Shown here: one piece after another, positions 53,828-61,797 of the stretch
Layout of the letters: each line of letters opens with the position of its first letter
How positions within the stretch are numbered: position 1 is the first letter of the stretch
Assembly (NCBI GenBank): GCA_015067025.1
Contig: SVNC01000007.1
Location: 82,685-146,684, forward strand
DNA length: 64,000 nucleotides
Origin: Oscillospiraceae bacterium
GTDB lineage: Bacteria > Bacillota > Clostridia > Oscillospirales > Ruminococcaceae
Direction: 5' to 3'
Translations under genes and position numbers: made by a program
The notes under the pieces: generated by a model
Databases searched by the model: none
Told to the model about the DNA's origin: nothing
The model's input: only the letters and a program-made list of their open reading frames with translations

Positions 53828-56800
53828 TTAATAGCTTGGATACCAGACGCCGCTTGAAAGAATATACGATTCAACGTTCTTCTTTTCTTGATCGTTAGAA
53901 TCCACACAGTCGTAATAAACGATTGTGCCACTGTTTCCAAAGTTATAATCCGAGAATTCAAGACCATTATTTTCGGTTTTTTCTATGTAATCTTCCATGG
54001 AACTAACGTCATCGAACTTTGTATAGTTTGCATAAGGATTGTAGAACTTAAAAGTCTGTTCAAAATCGTCGTAATATACAAAGAAGTAGGATGATGTTAC
54101 ATCTGCACTGTCATCTGTCTGCTCACGGACAGTCATACCGATATGATATGTGCCGGGGAGTATAGAGTTGCTGGCTGAATCCTGGAATGCTTCACAATAA
54201 TCAGCGGCAAAAGAACCTATCTTGTATGCAGTTCCGACAACGGGGATTTTATCAATAACAGCTTCAAGTCCTGCTTTTGTAATGCTTTTAGCTACTTCCT
54301 CCGCTATTTTTTCGGGAGATGCGGTTAATCCGGCTTCTTTTACGCCGTCGCCGATTGCTCCCTTTAATTCGTCGATCTGGTCTTCGGTAAGAGGTAAGCT
54401 GTCGAGATCTACGCCGTTAAGTTTAAGATTTACATCTACGAAATTTTTAAAGATCTCACCTGTAATTGCATCTGCTACCATACGAGCTGCAGCTTCTGTG
54501 CCGAGACTGAGAAGTACATCCATATCGGTTGCTTTATTAATAGATATCTCGACTTCAAAGTCGGAAAGATCATATTCTGTGACATCGACGTCATAGAAAT
54601 CGGGGGAAACGAAGTTGCCGGAGATATCCTTGAAATCATAGGGCGAGCAACCACAACCTGAGAAATCGCTACTGTGGATAGGGCAGTAATAATAAATATC
54701 TCCGCTGTATCCGCTTCTTATACCATCCGCCATTCTTCTGAAGGCGTAAGCTGCATCGTAATCGCCTTTGCTTTCATAGTATTCGATCATCTTGTCAATG
54801 GAGTACATAAGGGCAAGATCGTCTTTGCTGAGAATTTCCTCGTCCAGTGTTTTCAGACCTGGAAATTCTGTTTCGCAGCAGCTACAGATATATACGTCTC
54901 TATTCTTGTCGTAGCTAAGAATGTGTGAACCAATTTCAGGGTCGCTGATTACTCCGAGACAATTCAGTTCATCGCATTTGGAAGCTTGGACTTCCTTATC
55001 TTCAGAAAGAACAAGTGCATCCAGTACATCCTCGTAGCTGTCTTTACAACCGGTATTCTGACAAGCATATCTGATAAAACCGTTCTTTCCATAAGTAGGA
55101 TTTACTTTGTCGACTTCTTCATAATTATGGCCCGTTGCTGCTACGTTCTTTGTGGACACTACGGCACGGCAACCGGATTTAGTGCATATACCTTCATAGT
55201 AACCGGGTGTTGTACAGGTTTCTTTGGTTACGCAGGTATATTGACCGTTGAAGTTGTGAGTGCCGCCTATTGCAGGTAAAGTTTCTGTAACTAAACCGCT
55301 CTGGCAAGAAGCACAGTGCCATCTTATATATCCATCGGTTGTACAAGTAGGATCTTTACGAGCAGCTACGTTGGTACTTGCTTTATGACCCTTGGGTGAG
55401 AACTGCTGTGTAGTCGTTGCCTCGCAAATGTTACATTTATACGCCTTGTAGCCGCCTTCTGTACAGGTAGCAGTTTTTTCAGAAATGAGTCTGTAATCGT
55501 GTTCAGCCTCTATTACAATAGTAGATACTACCTTACTGCACTTTGTGCATTTACCTTCCTTTAAGCCTGTAGCTGTACAGGTTGCATCCTTTACTGTGTT
55601 ATAGGAGCCGTTAAAGGTATGGCTGCCTCTGGGGGATTCTGTTTCTGTTGTATTTGTGTTGCAAACTGTGCAACGGTAATAGTAAGTATCGCCCTTTTCG
55701 CAGTCAAGTGTCTTGCTTATAAGAACGTTTGTATGTTCTTTCTTAGGAATTGTAACAGTGCTTACGACTTTACTGCACTTTGTGCATTTACCTTCCTTTA
55801 AGCCTGTAGCTGTACAGGTTGCATCCTTTACTGTGTTATAGGAGCCGTTAAAGGTATGGCTGCCTCTGGGGGATTCTGTTTTTGACGTGTTAGTGCCGCA
55901 AACTGAGCAACGGTAATAGTAAGTGTCACCCTTTTCACAGTCAAGTGTCTTGCTTATAAGAACGTTTGTATGTGCTATCTTAGGAATTGTAACGGTGCTT
56001 ACTACCGCACTACACTTTGTACATTTGCCTACCTTTGTACCTGTTGCAGTACAGGTAGCCGCTTTTGTTGTTGTGTAAGAGCCGTTAAAGGTATGACCGG
56101 GAGCGGTAACTGCCGCAGTTTCCATAACTACTGCACAACGTGTACACTTCTTCACCTTTGTGCCGTTTACTGTGCAGGTAGGATCTTTTGTGATCACGTA
56201 GCTTGTGCTCTTGTTATGACCTAAAGCGGGTATTGAAACAGTGCTTACTACCGCACTACACTTTGTACATTTGCCTACCTTTGTACCTGCTGTAGTACAG
56301 GTAGCCGCCTTTGTTGTTGTGTATGAGCCGTTAAATGTATGGCTGATAACAGGTATTACTGCACTTTCCATAACAACAGAGCATCTTGTACACTTCTTTA
56401 CCTTTGTACCGGTTGCTGAGCAGGTGGCACTTTTTGTTGTTACGTAGCTTGTGCTCTTGTTATGACCTAAAGCGGGTATTGAAACAGTGCTTACTACCGC
56501 ACTACATCTTGTACATTTGCCCACCTTTGTGCCTGCTGTAGTACAAGTAGCCGCCTTTGTTGTCGTATAGGAACCGTTAAAGCTGTGACTTGAGCTTTTA
56601 GGAATAGTTACAGATGAAAGAGTTGTGCTGCACTTTGTACATTTCATAACCTTTGTACCTGTAGAAGCACAAGTAGCCGCCTTTGTAACTACGTAAGAAC
56701 CGCTTGATCTGTGTCCTGTGGGGTTTGTTGTAGAAGTAGACTGAGTGCCGCAACGAGTGCATCTTTTAACTGTTCTTCCCGAGCTTGTGCAAGTTGCAGA

Positions 56801-57814
56801 AGTGGATGAAACTGTTGTCCATGAGTGACCCTTTGCAGGAATTGTAACAGTGCTTATTACTGTACCGCACTTTGTACATCTGCCCACCTTTGTTCCGCTT
56901 GAAGTACACGTAGCGCTTCTCGTTGTTGAATATGAGCCGTTAAAGCTGTGTGAACAAGCCGTTGCATATACTATAGCGTCCACATCGGTATCGCTTATGG
57001 TATACGTCTTTTCCTTGCTGCCCATGAATTTTTCACGAATAGCCGCCTTTGTCATATCGGGCTCTTCTTCCATATACTGAGCAACGATACCTGCAAAGGC
57101 CTGTGCTGCGTAGGAAGTACCGCCCTCGGCATATATATAAGTGTCAGTTGTCTGGCCAAAATTTGAGTAGTTGCTTATATATCCGTCCTCACTAAGTGCA
57201 CCGACAGATATAACTGAGGGATATATAGCAGGATACACAGCTTTATCAGAAGCGTCGTTACCTGCGGCTGAAATAAGAAGAACGTCGTTTTCTTCTGCAT
57301 ATTCAACTGCGTTTCTGAGTATTGATGATGCTTCGTAACCTACAAAGCTCATAACGATAATGTCAGCACCATTATCGACTGACCATTTTATACCATCACT
57401 TACGTCAGAATATGTACCTCTGCCGGTGGAATCCAGAACTTTTACATCTAAGATATCGGCGTCAGGTATATACCGGTACAGAGTTTCTGCCATTTCGTTA
57501 CCGTGTTTGCCGTAAGCGTCGTCGGAAACGTAGGATACTGACTTGATAGTTTTTATACTTGTGATTCCACTGTCAAGAACGGCAACAGTCACGCCGTTAC
57601 CTGTGAAGGTTTCTCCGCAGTGGCTGTCTGTGTGGTCGTGTTCGTGGTCGTGTTCGTGGTCGTGTTCTGACTGTAAAGAAGAGGCGTTGTGGGTGTGCTG
57701 TTCATCACCTGCGTAGCCGCTGCTTTCAGCAAAAACACTCGTTTGCATTACGCTTAATGACATTGTGGCAGTAAGCGTAATGGCTGTTAATTTTTTGAAA
57801 ATGTTGTTTCTCAT
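53828..57814 (-). CDS. Giant secreted subtilisin-like protease with Cys-pair repeats
   Basis: 1328 residues. A signal peptide (1-29) is followed by a His/Asp/Glu-rich patch (50-66, HDHE repeats) and a compact S8 domain (about 74-285). In that domain Asp81 (VAVLDSGI), His104 (KHGNEMAETL), Asn186 (ISAAGND) and Ser234 (GGTSYAAQ) are visible. From about 290 to 930 come 15-16 units of 35-42 residues of the form AATCTxTGTKVGKCTKCS plus TVTIPxxGHTFNGSYTT, each with a TC and a CxxC. An about 390-residue unrecognised C-terminus includes a hydrophobic VIDKIPVVGTAYKIGSFAAD stretch. There is no long I9 propeptide. The 473-base upstream region carries a sigma-regulon element. Confidence 0.85.
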   Translation of the reverse strand: MRNNIFKKLTAITLTATMSLSVMQTSVFAESSGYAGDEQHTHNASSLQSEHDHEHDHEHDHTDSHCGETFTGNGVTVAVLDSGITSIKTIKSVSYVSDDAYGKHGNEMAETLYRYIPDADILDVKVLDSTGRGTYSDVSDGIKWSVDNGADIIVMSFVGYEASSILRNAVEYAEENDVLLISAAGNDASDKAVYPAIYPSVISVGALSEDGYISNYSNFGQTTDTYIYAEGGTSYAAQAFAGIVAQYMEEEPDMTKAAIREKFMGSKEKTYTISDTDVDAIVYATACSHSFNGSYSTTRSATCTSSGTKVGRCTKCGTVISTVTIPAKGHSWTTVSSTSATCTSSGRTVKRCTRCGTQSTSTTNPTGHRSSGSYVVTKAATCASTGTKVMKCTKCSTTLSSVTIPKSSSHSFNGSYTTTKAATCTTAGTKVGKCTRCSAVVSTVSIPALGHNKSTSYVTTKSATCSATGTKVKKCTRCSVVMESAVIPVISHTFNGSYTTTKAATCTTAGTKVGKCTKCSAVVSTVSIPALGHNKSTSYVITKDPTCTVNGTKVKKCTRCAVVMETAAVTAPGHTFNGSYTTTKAATCTATGTKVGKCTKCSAVVSTVTIPKIAHTNVLISKTLDCEKGDTYYYRCSVCGTNTSKTESPRGSHTFNGSYNTVKDATCTATGLKEGKCTKCSKVVSTVTIPKKEHTNVLISKTLDCEKGDTYYYRCTVCNTNTTETESPRGSHTFNGSYNTVKDATCTATGLKEGKCTKCSKVVSTIVIEAEHDYRLISEKTATCTEGGYKAYKCNICEATTTQQFSPKGHKASTNVAARKDPTCTTDGYIRWHCASCQSGLVTETLPAIGGTHNFNGQYTCVTKETCTTPGYYEGICTKSGCRAVVSTKNVAATGHNYEEVDKVNPTYGKNGFIRYACQNTGCKDSYEDVLDALVLSEDKEVQASKCDELNCLGVISDPEIGSHILSYDKNRDVYICSCCETEFPGLKTLDEEILSKDDLALMYSIDKMIEYYESKGDYDAAYAFRRMADGIRSGYSGDIYYYCPIHSSDFSGCGCSPYDFKDISGNFVSPDFYDVDVTEYDLSDFEVEISINKATDMDVLLSLGTEAAARMVADAITGEIFKNFVDVNLKLNGVDLDSLPLTEDQIDELKGAIGDGVKEAGLTASPEKIAEEVAKSITKAGLEAVIDKIPVVGTAYKIGSFAADYCEAFQDSASNSILPGTYHIGMTVREQTDDSADVTSSYFFVYYDDFEQTFKFYNPYANYTKFDDVSSMEDYIEKTENNGLEFSDYNFGNSGTIVYYDCVDSNDQEKKNVESYILSSGVWYPSY
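55554..56027 (-). repeat. 237-base tandem repeat in the protease gene
   Basis: Sequence from about 55554 recurs from about 55791, an offset of 237 bases (79 codons, two Cys modules), with few differences. It encodes two copies of CTATGLKEGKCTKCSKVV plus NVLISKTLDCEKGDTYYY. The near identity indicates recent duplication and ongoing unequal recombination. Confidence 0.85.
57632..57667 (-). repeat. Three 12-base repeats encoding HDHE
   Basis: GTGGTCGTGTTC occurs three times in perfect tandem (57632-57643, 57644-57655, 57656-57667). It encodes a His/Asp/Glu cluster just before the protease domain. Copy number can change by slippage without breaking the frame. Confidence 0.9.
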
Positions 57815-57999
57815 TCATTTTTTCCTTTCATGTTAATTAGTATGTTTTTGTAAAAAAGAAGCAAATTTATTTTATCACATTAGCATATAGAAGTCTTGTT
57901 TGTATTTCACTTTATAAAAATTTTTTTCTTTGTTAAATTTTAGTCAGATGTGATAAAAAAGCCGAACAAAAGAATTTAGGTTATAAGGCAATATGGAAA

Positions 58000-58040
58000 A
58001 TTTGCAATTTAGCCAATTTTAGGTTATATAAATTGCAAAT
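58000..58040. repeat. 11-base inverted repeat upstream of the protease gene
   Basis: ATTTGCAATTT (58000-58010) and AAATTGCAAAT (58030-58040) with 19 bases between, flanked by two copies of TTTAGGTTATA (near 57975 and 58018). It lies about 190 bases before the protease start and may be a regulator site. The rest of 57815-58120 is AT-rich with no gene. Confidence 0.5.
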
Positions 58041-58120
58041 CACAAAACGTTTTATTAATTTGAGTGCTATATTGTTTTAAAAGTACAAACTTTTTCATTT
58101 AAATTGAGCGTTTATAGTTA

Positions 58121-58161
58121 AAAATCTCCCCTGGTAAAGCTATGAGACTCTGCCAGGGGAG
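58121..58161 (-). terminator. Terminator or attenuator upstream of the protease gene
   Basis: Reverse strand CTCCCCTGG, an 18-base loop, CCAGGGGAG, then ATTTTTAACTA. Perfect 9-base GC-rich arms. Confidence 0.75.
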
Positions 58162-58280
58162 TTAATTTAAAGATGAAATATAACCTAAACGTGAAGAAGT
58201 TTTATGATTATTTTAGGGAATAAGTCTGTTTGCAACTTTACGTTTCAGCTAAATTGTATTACAATTTAAGTTTTAGCTTT
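58121..58280 (-). ncRNA. Candidate small RNA from a sigma-regulon promoter
   Basis: Transcription starting at the element at 58287-58328 would run leftwards and meet the hairpin CTCCCCTGG...CCAGGGGAG (58126-58161) with ATTTTT after it. That makes a transcript of about 150-165 bases. It has no start codon with a binding site. Alternatively the hairpin is an attenuator in a 470-base leader of the protease mRNA. Confidence 0.4.
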
Positions 58281-58286
58281 TAAATG

Positions 58287-58328
58287 TTCCCATTTTATGA
58301 TAACTTTTTTAAGTAGTTTTTGCAACAG
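58287..58328 (-). promoter_or_regulatory. 42-base ECF regulon element, copy 3
   Basis: Reverse strand CTGTTGCAAAAACTACTT, then AAAAAAGTTATCATAAAA, then TGGGAA. It lies between the ABC operon terminator (58341-58372) and the protease gene, pointing at the protease. A degraded further copy (GTTGCAAA...ATCATAAAA, with 3 bases more spacing) lies about 75 bases downstream, near 58203-58240. Confidence 0.75.
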
Positions 58329-58340
58329 GGAATGTGTGGG

Positions 58341-58372
58341 AAAGAAAAAACGGTCAGCCTTAAGGCTGACCG
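58341..58372 (-). terminator. Terminator of the LytTR-ABC operon
   Basis: CGGTCAGCC, TTAA, GGCTGACCG, then TTTTTTCTTT on the reverse strand. Confidence 0.92.
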
Positions 58373-58479
58373 AGGGTATAGGTAAAATGTATATGTAAGG
58401 AAGAAATTACGAAACACGCAAAAAAATAAAGCGGATTGCGGTAATTGATACAATTCAGCCCGTTGTGAATCTGCGGATA

Positions 58480-59592
58480 TCACACCACGCACACCACTCC
58501 TGCAAGAAGCATGAGTATTGCAGGAACGATATACTTTCTCGGGTGATGCCACAGGTCGCTCTCTGTCTTCCATTCTGTAAGCGGAAATCTCATTTCCATA
58601 ACGACCGAGCCTGATGCACCGAGCAAAGCAAATGCTACTGCAAGCACAATGTTTCTCAGCTCAAGACCACCTGTCTGCACTCCGAAGCTTGCAAGATAAA
58701 ATGTATAGGCGATGACATTATTTAACGCTATGAAAGAAAAATAAGGCAGGCAGAGCATCCGTTTTGCAGAGGGGAGAAAATGCACAGCTTCTCTTAAGTG
58801 ACTGTCTGCGGAAATAAGCACGCACAGCGGAGTGTTTATCGAAAGGATGGCAAAGCCGATAGGCAGGAAGTTGTCTGCTCCGCTTTCTCTCAGCAAAAAC
58901 GGGAAAACTATTGCTACGACCCACATCGCGGCGGTGTTGATAAGATAGTTCTTACGGGCGGTCATATAGCGGAAAAGATATTTCCATACGTTGTGCTTAT
59001 GGGAGCTTTTTAGAATAGCTGTTGCCGTAAAGCTGTTGATGAAATCATAAGGGTCTGCGGTCAGAAGTACGAGCATCGCAACGACAAGGTCTGCCGAAAG
59101 AAGGATAACAGCGTATTGCGAAAATACAGCCGCAACCGAAACTGCCGCCCATGCTAAGCCGATGATACGGTGCTTTTTCATGACGTATACGCCTGCTGTC
59201 ACGAAAACACCGCCCAGCATACAGATAAACGAGCCGATGATCTCTGTGATATCAGTTGCGGATACCGCAAACATCACAACCATCAGCAGTGCGGATTTTG
59301 AGATGACAGTGTAAAGTCCGTAAGCAGCAATATACGAAAAAGTAAAGTCGTGCTTTCTGAAAGGAAGTGCGGCTATTCCGCTAAGCTCTGCGGAATTGTC
59401 AGAGGACAGCGAGTGCCACATGATGCCTGCGGTAAAAGTACCCGACATCAGGTATTTAATAAACGGCGCGATGGTTATTCTGATCTCCGCCATATACAGT
59501 CCGAAGAAAACAGCCGTGCAAATAACTATATATTTTAATATCTTTTCAAAGCCGTTGCCGAAAAGATTTCTTCTGAATACGTTAAATAACAT
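58480..59592 (-). CDS. ABC-2-type transporter membrane protein
   Basis: About 370 residues from the ATG at 59592, the first true ATG, which overlaps the ATPase gene. Around ten hydrophobic helices are visible (YIVICTAVFFGLYMAEIRIT; YGLYTVISKSALLMVVMFAV; MWVVAIVFPFLLRESGADNF; IVPAILMLLAGVVCVV). FRKHDFTFSYIAAYGLY is the cytoplasmic loop typical of these permeases. It forms an exporter with the ATPase. Substrate unknown; a peptide is likely given the LytTR system. Confidence 0.75.
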   Translation of the reverse strand: MLFNVFRRNLFGNGFEKILKYIVICTAVFFGLYMAEIRITIAPFIKYLMSGTFTAGIMWHSLSSDNSAELSGIAALPFRKHDFTFSYIAAYGLYTVISKSALLMVVMFAVSATDITEIIGSFICMLGGVFVTAGVYVMKKHRIIGLAWAAVSVAAVFSQYAVILLSADLVVAMLVLLTADPYDFINSFTATAILKSSHKHNVWKYLFRYMTARKNYLINTAAMWVVAIVFPFLLRESGADNFLPIGFAILSINTPLCVLISADSHLREAVHFLPSAKRMLCLPYFSFIALNNVIAYTFYLASFGVQTGGLELRNIVLAVAFALLGASGSVVMEMRFPLTEWKTESDLWHHPRKYIVPAILMLLAGVVCVV

Positions 59593-60289
59593 TGTCAAGC
59601 TTTAAAACCTTTCTTACGCTTTCGGCGGTTATTTCTCCACCTGTAAATATGCGTGATATACTGCCGTTTTCCAGCACCATAACCTTGTCTGACGTGAGCG
59701 TGATGCTTTCGAGTATGTGGGACGAAAACAGCAATGTTCCGTACTCCTTGTAGCCTGAAATAAGGCTGTACAGAAATTCTGTGCTCTGAAAATCCAGTCC
59801 GTTTACAGGCTCGTCAAGAAACAGAAGCGGTGCTTTCAGTGCAAAGGATGTTATCAGGTTTACCTTACGTCTGTTACCCATCGACAGATCCTTTAAAAGC
59901 TTATTTTCGTACTTTTCAAAGTTGAAGCCCTTCACAAGTTCCGAAACGTCGGGGAGCTTTTTCCCGTAAGCCGAGAAAACGTAGGACAGGTATTCTCTGA
60001 AGGTGAAATAACCGAAGGAGCTGTCCTCGGAAAAAACCGTGTATCGCATTGTCTTGAACCTGCTGTTGCGGAATGTCACAGGCTTTCCGTCAAAGGATAT
60101 GCTGTCGGCATTGTAGCTGTCGAGCAGTCCCGAAAGTATCTTTATCAGCGTTGTTTTGCCCGCACCGTTAAGTCCGATAAGACCTACTATCTCGTTTTTT
60201 TGAAGCTCAAAGGAAAGCTCCGATAATACATTACTGTCCTTTTTGTACCAGCTGTTAAGCTCATTTATCTGTAAGATGTTCTCACTCAT
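59582..60289 (-). CDS. ABC transporter ATP-binding protein
   Basis: 235 residues: Walker A GLIGLNGAGKTTLIKIL, signature LSMGNRRKVNLITSFA, Walker B LLFLDEPVNGLDFQSTE, H-loop FSSHILESITL. Its ATG overlaps the stop of the small membrane gene by one base (TAATG), and its end overlaps the permease gene. Confidence 0.94.
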   Translation of the reverse strand: MSENILQINELNSWYKKDSNVLSELSFELQKNEIVGLIGLNGAGKTTLIKILSGLLDSYNADSISFDGKPVTFRNSRFKTMRYTVFSEDSSFGYFTFREYLSYVFSAYGKKLPDVSELVKGFNFEKYENKLLKDLSMGNRRKVNLITSFALKAPLLFLDEPVNGLDFQSTEFLYSLISGYKEYGTLLFSSHILESITLTSDKVMVLENGSISRIFTGGEITAESVRKVLKLDNVI

Positions 60290-60456
60290 TACTTGCTTTC
60301 CTTTTCCTTATTTCTCATATTGTATGCAGAGCTTAAATATACAAGTCCTGCGGCAACGCCTATAACTGTCATCAGGTAGTTTGCGATAAAAAGGCAATAT
60401 CCTGCAACGATAAGCCAGATGATTCCGATAATTGTTCTTGTAATAATGTGTCTCAT
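60289..60456 (-). CDS. Small two-helix membrane protein in the ABC operon
   Basis: 55 residues from the ATG at 60456 (MRHIITRTIIGIIWLIVAGY), with GGAGG 9 bases upstream; the longer in-frame reading lacks a site. Two membrane helices (TRTIIGIIWLIVAGYCLFIA and YLMTVIGVAAGLVYLSSAYN) and a Lys-rich tail. Coupling to the ATPase by TAATG suggests a small accessory subunit of the exporter. No family recognised. Confidence 0.65.
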   Translation of the reverse strand: MRHIITRTIIGIIWLIVAGYCLFIANYLMTVIGVAAGLVYLSSAYNMRNKEKESK

Positions 60457-60506
60457 AAATTTTTCCTCCGTTTGGGTGTTTCTGTTGTGATTACATAATA
60501 ACATAA

Positions 60507-60547
60507 AAATAAGCCGTCTGCGGAAATGTCCGCAAACGGCAGTTTTT
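60507..60547. terminator. Hairpin between histidine kinase and small membrane gene
   Basis: GCCGTCTGCGGA (60513-60524), AATG, TCCGCAAACGGC (60529-60540); one mismatched pair. T runs flank both sides (TTATTTTTATG on the reverse strand, AGTTTTTT on plus). It splits the regulator genes from the transporter genes, so the latter need another promoter or read-through. Confidence 0.8.
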
Positions 60548-60561
60548 TGTCCGTGAATTGT

Positions 60562-61797
60562 TCAGAATGAAAGAGTAGCAACCGCTGTGAAAACATCATC
60601 CTCTGCGGTTGTCGTAATTGTTCCATCGTATTTAGCAGCGGCAGTTCTTGCACTTTCCACGCCCCAACCGTGAAGACCTCCGTCGGTTTTAGTAGTCTTC
60701 AGCTTACCGCCCGAAAGATTGATTTCTCCGTTAAAGGAATTCACAACCTTTATAATAAGCATACGGTTTATTCTTCTGATCGTAAGACTTATACGGCGGT
60801 TTTTTGTACGATCGTCCTTTCGTACAGCATCAAAGGCGTTATCCAGAAGATTGCCCAGTACCGCACACAGGTCGGCTCTGCCTATATTCGTACCCTTAGG
60901 AAATTCAATCTGCGTTTCAAAGCTGAAGCCTTCGTTTTCAGCAGCGGCAATCCTGCTGTTTATAAGATAATCAACAGTCTCATCCCCCGTCCATACAGCG
61001 CAAGTCATACCGCTTACCGGCTTTTGCAGCTCATCAAGGTATTCTATAGCCTTGTCATATTTTTTTGCAGTCAGCAGACTACGTACAGCGCCTATATGGT
61101 TATGCATATCGTGGAAGGTCTTTGCGTTTTCCGAATATGCTTTGTTCAGAACATTATAATCTCTTTCCAGCAGCTCAGCCTGTTGCTCTTTTAGCTCGGC
61201 TAGCTCTTTTTCGGTTTCGTACTGTTTGCTCAGTCTGTGTACCATTATCCCTGCAAGGAGAATTACCGACAGTATAAGATACGTAAAGGTCATATCGTCC
61301 GAAGCTGTATTTTCTGAAAACGCCACCACTCCGAACATCCCCAAGACCGCCGCAAGGGAAGCGGCTCGGATAGTAATTTCCCTGCCCTTGTACATCAGCA
61401 CAGCAGCAATTACAAGCACGGTGTTTACTATCCACAAAGGAAGCTGTCCGCACAATGCAGATCTGTCTATAAAAGCATTCATGTTGAAAATAAGTGCAAG
61501 TGCTTTTCCGAAAATAAAACTCCACAGAGATATTCCTATCTGGTACATGATGCAGAAGAACAGAGCGTTTCTTCTGTTCGTACTGCGGTAAAATTCAAGG
61601 CACGGAAAGACCGCAACTACCTCGCACAGAGGCACATAAAGAAGTGGCATATCCGTAAAAAGCAGAACAACACACGATGCCGCCGCACCTGCCGCAGATA
61701 TCAGCAGAGCTTTGATATTCGGCTTTTCTCTTGTGATAAAGAACAGGCACAGAATTATACGGACAAGGGAAGTAAGAAATTCTGAAGCTATCGTCAT
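60562..61797 (-). CDS. GHKL sensor histidine kinase (AgrC-like)
   Basis: 411 residues. The N-terminal half has five to six membrane helices (IILCLFFITREKPNIKALLI and following). The kinase half has the phospho-acceptor box FHDMHNHIGAVRSLL, N-box LGNLLDNAFDAV and G-box GGLHGWGVESARTAAAKYDG. This is the HPK10 class, paired with LytTR regulators and often sensing peptides. Its start overlaps the regulator gene by 4 bases. Confidence 0.92.
   Translation of the reverse strand: MTIASEFLTSLVRIILCLFFITREKPNIKALLISAAGAAASCVVLLFTDMPLLYVPLCEVVAVFPCLEFYRSTNRRNALFFCIMYQIGISLWSFIFGKALALIFNMNAFIDRSALCGQLPLWIVNTVLVIAAVLMYKGREITIRAASLAAVLGMFGVVAFSENTASDDMTFTYLILSVILLAGIMVHRLSKQYETEKELAELKEQQAELLERDYNVLNKAYSENAKTFHDMHNHIGAVRSLLTAKKYDKAIEYLDELQKPVSGMTCAVWTGDETVDYLINSRIAAAENEGFSFETQIEFPKGTNIGRADLCAVLGNLLDNAFDAVRKDDRTKNRRISLTIRRINRMLIIKVVNSFNGEINLSGGKLKTTKTDGGLHGWGVESARTAAAKYDGTITTTAEDDVFTAVATLSF

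Noticed and set aside
55500..57000. CRISPR-like repeats in the 55.5-57 kb region
   Set aside because: The repeats are in-frame coding modules with constant reading frame, not 20-50 base direct repeats separated by unique spacers.
58295..58573. 92-residue reverse-strand reading over the end of the permease gene
   Set aside because: It crosses a strong terminator and a promoter element, lacks a binding site and shows no recognisable domain.
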